NCBI GenBank assembly: GCA_005888865.1
Contig: VBCL01000148.1
Span: 377 to 10,523, forward strand
Source: Betaproteobacteria bacterium
Lineage (GTDB): Bacteria; Pseudomonadota; Gammaproteobacteria; Burkholderiales; Casimicrobiaceae
DNA length: 10,147 nucleotides
Direction of reading: 5' to 3'
Positions within the stretch are counted from its first letter, which is position 1. Every line of letters begins with the position of its first letter. The notes below the pieces were generated by a model. It saw nothing but the letters and a program-made list of their open reading frames with translations. It did not search any database and was not told the origin of the DNA. The position numbers and the translations under genes were made by a program. This document shows positions 7,339-10,147 of the stretch, one piece after another.

Positions 7339-7689
7339 CTAGCTTCCGCGGTAGGTCGAGTAGCTCCACGGCGAAACCAGCAACGGCACATGATAGTGCT
7401 GGTCGGGAGCGGACACACCGAAACGCAGGACGACGTCGCCGACGAACGGCGGGTCGGGCAGTGCGCTTCCCGACCGGTCGAAGTACTCGCCGACGCCGAA
7501 CACGAGCTCGTAGACGCCCGCCACGAACCCTTCGCCGTCGAGTAGCGCCCGGTCGCAGCGGCCGTCGGCGTTGGTCGTGGCCGCCGCGAGCCTTCGCCGC
7601 TCGCCGTCGATCCGATAGACCGTCACCGCGATCCCGACGCCGGGCCTGCCGTGCGCCGTGTCCAGCACGTGTGTCGTCAGCCGCCCCAT
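7339..7689 (-). CDS. hiuH: 5-Hydroxyisourate hydrolase (transthyretin-like protein)
   Basis: This enzyme hydrolyses 5-hydroxyisourate, the product of urate oxidation, to OHCU. It belongs to the transthyretin-like family and is normally a tetramer. The 116 residues carry the family's hallmarks: LTTHVLD (4-10) with His7, NADGR (40-44) with Arg44, QHYHVPLLVSPWSYSTY (97-113) with His98, and the C-terminal YRGS tetrapeptide that separates HIU hydrolases from true transthyretins. Its length is typical, and no signal peptide is seen, so it should be cytoplasmic. The ATG at 7689 is preceded by a GAGGAGGA ribosome binding site at 7693-7700. It is the first gene of the minus-strand run and lies opposite the divergent gntR gene, so its expression is probably controlled from the AT-rich operator region at 7735-7766. 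An equally valid symbol is uraH. Confidence 0.96.
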   Translation of the reverse strand: MGRLTTHVLDTAHGRPGVGIAVTVYRIDGERRRLAAATTNADGRCDRALLDGEGFVAGVYELVFGVGEYFDRSGSALPDPPFVGDVVLRFGVSAPDQHYHVPLLVSPWSYSTYRGS

Positions 7690-7712
7690 CGCTCCTCCTC
7701 GAACGAGACATC

Positions 7713-7741
7713 ATCGTGTCATCGCTCAGACAGATTGTCAA
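7713..7741 (-). promoter_or_regulatory. Possible promoter of the hiuH-xdhABC operon
   Basis: The minus strand has a perfect -35 hexamer, TTGACA (7741-7736), followed after 17 bp by CACGAT (7718-7713) as a weak -10. The -35 box lies inside the TTGTCAACAA motif, so a regulator bound there would compete with RNA polymerase. The -10 match is poor, so the assignment is tentative. Confidence 0.35.
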
Positions 7742-7766
7742 CAATATTTTATGCCTATGTAAACAT
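7735..7766. promoter_or_regulatory. Candidate operator pair on the hiuH side of the divergent region
   Basis: Two near-palindromic decamers, TTGTCAACAA (7735-7744) and ATGTAAACAT (7757-7766), are spaced 22 bp start to start, so they lie on the same helix face. Both fit WTGTNAACAW. They sit in an AT-rich island inside otherwise GC-rich DNA, just upstream of hiuH. The GT-N-AC symmetry is typical of GntR-family operators, and a GntR-family gene diverges from this spot. Binding by that protein is inferred. Confidence 0.55.
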
Positions 7767-7910
7767 TGTTGCCGAGCCCAGCGCGCGCCGGCCGTGGCCG
7801 CGTCGGCCCTGGATCGAGGGGATTGCGTCGCGCACAAGGAACCTGCGAGACTATGGCGCGGCTGGCGTGGCACAGAAGCCGAGCCGGGCACTTGCCTTTA
7901 CGACTATGCT

Positions 7911-7965
7911 ATGTTAACAATAGTCTACGCTATTAGTAACAAAACAAGCAGCAAAATGCTAACAC
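7911..7965. promoter_or_regulatory. Candidate operator repeats on the gntR side of the divergent region
   Basis: ATGTTAACAA (7911-7920) matches the motif on the hiuH side closely. Two weaker copies follow, TTAGTAACAA (7933-7942) and ATGCTAACAC (7956-7965), at spacings of 22 and 23 bp. The last copy overlaps the likely start codon of the regulator. This arrangement suggests autoregulation. The roughly 140 bp between the two clusters (7767-7910) are GC-rich and show no gene or clear site. Confidence 0.45.
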
Positions 7966-8738
7966 GACGATCCAGCACGAATTCGTCGACGACCGCGGGC
8001 ACGCGGCCGGCGACGACCGCCACGCGGAAGCGGTCGGGCGTGCGCAAGCCAGCGGTGGTACGTCTCAGCGAGGACGAGATCTACAGGCGCATTCACGCGG
8101 CGGTCCTGGACCATCGCTTGCAGCCAGGCACGAAGCTCAAGGAGGTCGCGCTCGCCGAAGTATTCGGCGCCAACCGCAGCGTGGTGCGCAAGGTGCTCAT
8201 GCGCCTTGCCCACAACCGACTCGTCGCTCTGCGGCCAAACCACGGCGCTGTCGTCGCGAGCCCTACGGTCGAGGAGAGCCGCGACCTCTTCGCAGCGCGT
8301 CGCGTCGTCGAGGCGGCGATCGTGGACGCAACGACGCGCAAGATCGCGCCGCCGGAGCTCAAGGCGCTGCGGGCCCTGGCGGCGAGCGAGCGTGACGCCT
8401 ATCGTCGTGGCGAGCTGCGCCAGGGGCTCAAACTGTCGCTTAATTTCCACCAGCGGCTCGCGGCGATCGGTGGCAACGGCGTGCTGGCCGAGTTCCTCGA
8501 CCAGTTGATTGCGCGCACGCCGCTCGTGGTTCTCGCCTACCGAGGCCGGAGTACCGACACCGCGTGTTCGAATGGCGAGCACTTGCATATTGTCGATGCC
8601 ATAGCGGGGGGCGACGGCGCCGGGGCAGTCGCAGCGATGACCGCGCATCTCGAAAATCTCGAAGGCCAGCTGCACCTCGACGACGAAGCCCGGCCGCCGA
8701 CCGACCTCGGCACGCTGCTCGCTGCCGACGAGGAATGA
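7956..8738 (+). CDS. GntR-family transcriptional regulator with FCD ligand-binding domain
   Basis: This DNA-binding regulator of the FadR/FCD branch of GntR proteins is 260 residues long from the ATG at 7956. After a Ser/Thr/Arg-rich, probably disordered N-terminus of about 30 residues comes a winged helix-turn-helix: a LSEDEIYRRIHAAVLDHRL stretch, then LAEVFGANRSVVRKVLMRL and NRLVALRPNHGAVV. The C-terminal all-helical FCD domain keeps the His residues of the usual metal/ligand site in LNFHQRLA, GEHLHIVDAI and MTAHLENLE. The start is uncertain. An in-frame ATG at 7911 would add 15 residues, and neither ATG has a clear ribosome binding site; the frame stays open far upstream only because the hiuH/xdhA strand lacks stops there. 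It diverges from hiuH-xdhABC and lies upstream of uraD, so it probably controls both in response to a purine catabolite. The role resembles that of HpxS in Klebsiella, but this is an analogy and not a demonstrated orthology. Confidence 0.88.
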   Translation: MLTRRSSTNSSTTAGTRPATTATRKRSGVRKPAVVRLSEDEIYRRIHAAVLDHRLQPGTKLKEVALAEVFGANRSVVRKVLMRLAHNRLVALRPNHGAVVASPTVEESRDLFAARRVVEAAIVDATTRKIAPPELKALRALAASERDAYRRGELRQGLKLSLNFHQRLAAIGGNGVLAEFLDQLIARTPLVVLAYRGRSTDTACSNGEHLHIVDAIAGGDGAGAVAAMTAHLENLEGQLHLDDEARPPTDLGTLLAADEE

Positions 8739-8839
8739 GCATCGACACCGGCCACATGGAACCCGCGACGGTGCAGGGCTTCCGCCACCACCGCATCGCC
8801 ACGCGTCGGCATGTGCCGGCGCCGAAGGATGGACTTTGA
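8735..8839 (+). CDS. Possible 34-residue ORF between gntR and uraD
   Basis: An ATG overlaps the gntR stop as ATGA (8735-8738) and opens a 34-codon frame. Its TGA (8837-8839) overlaps the TTG start of uraD as TTGA. The peptide is rich in His and Arg, with GFRHHRIATRRHVPAPKDGL at its end, and I do not recognise it. The tight overlaps at both ends would suit a coupling peptide that carries ribosomes from gntR to uraD. The ribosome binding site is poorly placed, because GAGGA abuts the ATG, and in GC-rich DNA a short open frame can arise by chance. It could equally be the remnant of a lost N-terminus, or simply untranslated spacer. Confidence 0.2.
   Translation: MSIDTGHMEPATVQGFRHHRIATRRHVPAPKDGL
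8825..8829 (+). promoter_or_regulatory. Ribosome binding site that fixes the TTG start of uraD
   Basis: AAGGA ends six bases before the TTG at 8836. The nearby ATG at 8829 is out of frame and hits a TAG within eight codons, so the TTG is the best start for uraD. Confidence 0.65.
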
Positions 8840-9363
8840 CCGCCCCTCGTAGAATCGGCCTCGCTTGGCTCTCGGCTGCCACGCGCGATGAGTTTGTCGC
8901 CGCGCTGGGCGGCATCTTCGAGCACACGCCGTGGATCGCCGGGCGCGCGTACGCGGCGCAGCCGTTCGCGAGCATCGACGCGCTGCATCGGGCCATGGTC
9001 GATGCGCTGGCCGCAGCAACACCGGAGGCGAAGCTCGCGCTGATCCGCGCGCACCCCGAGCTCGCCGGCAAAGAGGCGGCGACCGGCACGCTGACGATCG
9101 ATTCGAGAGGCGAACAGTCGAGCGCCGGTCTCGACCGCTGCACGGCGGACGAGCTCGCGCGGTTGCGCGACGGCAACCTTGCTTACCGCGAGAAGTTCGG
9201 TTTCCCGTTCGTGATGGCGGTGAAGCACCGGAGCACGCGCGAGATCCTCGATGCGCTGCAAGCGCGGCTCGCCGGGACGCGGGAGGCCGAATTCGAGCGC
9301 TCCATCGCGGAAATCGAAACGATCGCACGGCTCCGGCTGGCCGCGCTGTTCGGCGAAAGCTGA
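8836..9363 (+). CDS. uraD: 2-Oxo-4-hydroxy-4-carboxy-5-ureidoimidazoline (OHCU) decarboxylase
   Basis: UraD decarboxylates OHCU, the product of HIU hydrolase, to (S)-allantoin, completing the urate-to-allantoin step without racemisation. The 175 residues match the family in length and motifs: FVAALGGIFEHTPWIA (20-35), RAHPELAG (71-78) with the catalytic His73, SRGEQSSAGL (90-99) with Glu93, and YREKFGFPFVMAVKHRS (117-133). The chosen start is TTG at 8836 with AAGGA six bases upstream; no in-frame ATG fits the conserved N-terminus. It follows gntR by 97 bp on the plus strand and could be co-transcribed with it. Its partner hiuH lies across the divergent promoter region, so the two consecutive steps of the pathway are encoded on opposite strands. 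Its end is 6 bp from the convergent LysR gene. Confidence 0.94.
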   Translation: MTAPRRIGLAWLSAATRDEFVAALGGIFEHTPWIAGRAYAAQPFASIDALHRAMVDALAAATPEAKLALIRAHPELAGKEAATGTLTIDSRGEQSSAGLDRCTADELARLRDGNLAYREKFGFPFVMAVKHRSTREILDALQARLAGTREAEFERSIAEIETIARLRLAALFGES

Positions 9364-9369
9364 GGCACC

Positions 9370-10147
9370 TTAGCTCGCGCTCGTCCAATAACCCGGCGCC
9401 GAGTAGACGCGTTTCAGATGATCGACGAAGAAGCGCACCTTGGCCGGCACGTGCCGCTGTTGCGGGTAGACGGCCATGATGTCATAGGCGGGCAGCGCGA
9501 ATTCGTCCAGCACGGTGACGAGCTCGCCGCGCGCGAGGCGACCCTGGATCTCCCAGGTCGAGCGCCAGCTTATGCCGAGCCCGTCGCCGGTCCAGCGATG
9601 CAGCAATTCGCTGTCGTTGCACTCGAGGTTGCCGGAAACGCGGACCGTGACCGGCTTGTCCCCGACTCGGAAATGCCAGCCGCCGTGCTGACCGCCCTGC
9701 AGGTTGAATGCGAGGCAGTTGTGCCGCGCGAGATCGTCGAGCGTGCGCGGGACGCCCTTGCGCTGAAAATACTCGGGCGTGCCGCAGACCACGCGACGGT
9801 TGCTGGCGAGCTTGATCGCGACGAACGTCGGGTCGAGCGCGCCACCGATCCGTACCGCCATGTCGAAGCCCTGGCGCAGCAGGTCGACGACCTGGTCGTT
9901 GAGATCGAAGGACACCTTTACGTTCGGGTTGCTCGCCACGAACGAGGGCCCGTGCAGCGCAACATGACGGCGCCCGAATCCCGCCGGTGCGGAAACGAGC
10001 AGATGACCCGCCGCCGTGTGACGACCTTCGTAGATCAGGTTGTCGGCGTGGTCGAGATCGGCGAGGAGCTTGCGACAATATTCGAGATAGACGGCGCCCT
10101 GCTCCGTGAGGGCCAGCCTGCGCGTCGACCGGTGCAGCAGCCGAGTG
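9370..10147 (-). CDS. LysR-family transcriptional regulator (partial, 5' end outside window)
   Basis: The C-terminal 258 codons of a LysR-type regulator are present; the N-terminal part of the DNA-binding domain is beyond the right edge. The open frame continues past the first internal GTG (9939) to the edge. It begins TRLLHRSTRRLALTEQG, the signature end of the LysR winged helix. The linker helix follows (YLEYCRKLLADLDHADNLIY), then the periplasmic-binding-like effector domain with GHLLVSAPAGFGRRHVA and VVDLLRQGFDMAVRIGG, and the domain ends with FFVDHLKRVY. Annotating it from 9939 would wrongly drop about 69 residues. It ends with TAA at 9370-9372, 6 bp from the uraD stop, in convergent orientation. 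Target and ligand cannot be deduced; such regulators usually control a divergent neighbour, here outside the window. A link to purine metabolism is therefore open. Confidence 0.92.
   Translation of the reverse strand, partial: TRLLHRSTRRLALTEQGAVYLEYCRKLLADLDHADNLIYEGRHTAAGHLLVSAPAGFGRRHVALHGPSFVASNPNVKVSFDLNDQVVDLLRQGFDMAVRIGGALDPTFVAIKLASNRRVVCGTPEYFQRKGVPRTLDDLARHNCLAFNLQGGQHGGWHFRVGDKPVTVRVSGNLECNDSELLHRWTGDGLGISWRSTWEIQGRLARGELVTVLDEFALPAYDIMAVYPQQRHVPAKVRFFVDHLKRVYSAPGYWTSAS

Noticed and set aside
7263..7955. Long N-terminal extension of the GntR-family ORF upstream to 7263
   Set aside because: It is antisense to the start of xdhA and all of hiuH, has low-complexity Arg-rich composition and no family similarity. 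It is open only because of GC-rich codon bias.
7959..9176. 405-codon minus-strand ORF opposite gntR and uraD
   Set aside because: It is antisense to two well-recognised genes with clear motifs, and its translation shows no domain. It is a shadow ORF.
9361..9372. Bidirectional terminator between uraD and the LysR gene
   Set aside because: Only 6 bp separate the two stop codons, and I see no GC-rich stem followed by a T-run on either side.

Overview
The window looks like one purine-catabolism locus from a GC-rich proteobacterium. The high GC content, the xdhA-xdhB-xdhC order and the neighbouring BMP-type ABC importer genes fit Burkholderiales or a related group best. That placement is inference from gene content and codon bias; no rRNA or tRNA in the window can settle it.

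Minus strand, read from 7689 down to 1: a 5-hydroxyisourate hydrolase gene (hiuH) leads an apparent operon. It is followed by xdhA (2Fe-2S/FAD subunit of xanthine dehydrogenase), xdhB (molybdopterin subunit), xdhC (cofactor-insertion chaperone), a double-domain ABC ATPase of the nucleoside/BMP-importer type, and the start of its first permease, which is cut by the left edge. In the sequence as given, xdhB is split by a frameshift near 4086. The Mo-site residues Gln204, Glu239, Arg317, Phe351 and Phe448 lie in the upstream frame, while the catalytic Glu of the GEPPL motif lies only in the downstream frame. The gene is therefore either broken or carries a sequence error.

Plus strand: a GntR/FCD-family regulator (about 7956-8738) diverges from hiuH. 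It is followed by an OHCU decarboxylase gene (uraD, TTG start at 8836, stop at 9363). A partial LysR-family regulator on the minus strand (9370 to the right edge) converges on uraD, with only 6 bp between them.

The divergent hiuH/gntR intergenic region (7690-7955) contains two AT-rich islands. They carry repeated copies of a WTGTNAACAW-like motif at about 22-bp spacing, the best candidate operator array in the window.

Together the genes would import a purine or nucleoside, oxidise hypoxanthine and xanthine to urate, and convert 5-hydroxyisourate through OHCU to (S)-allantoin. The urate-oxidising step is not encoded here. No mobile element, CRISPR array, RNA gene or clearly new biological system was found. 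The points most worth a second look are the xdhB frameshift, the operator array, a GC-rich palindrome that forms the end of the ABC ATPase gene, and a possible 34-codon ORF between gntR and uraD.
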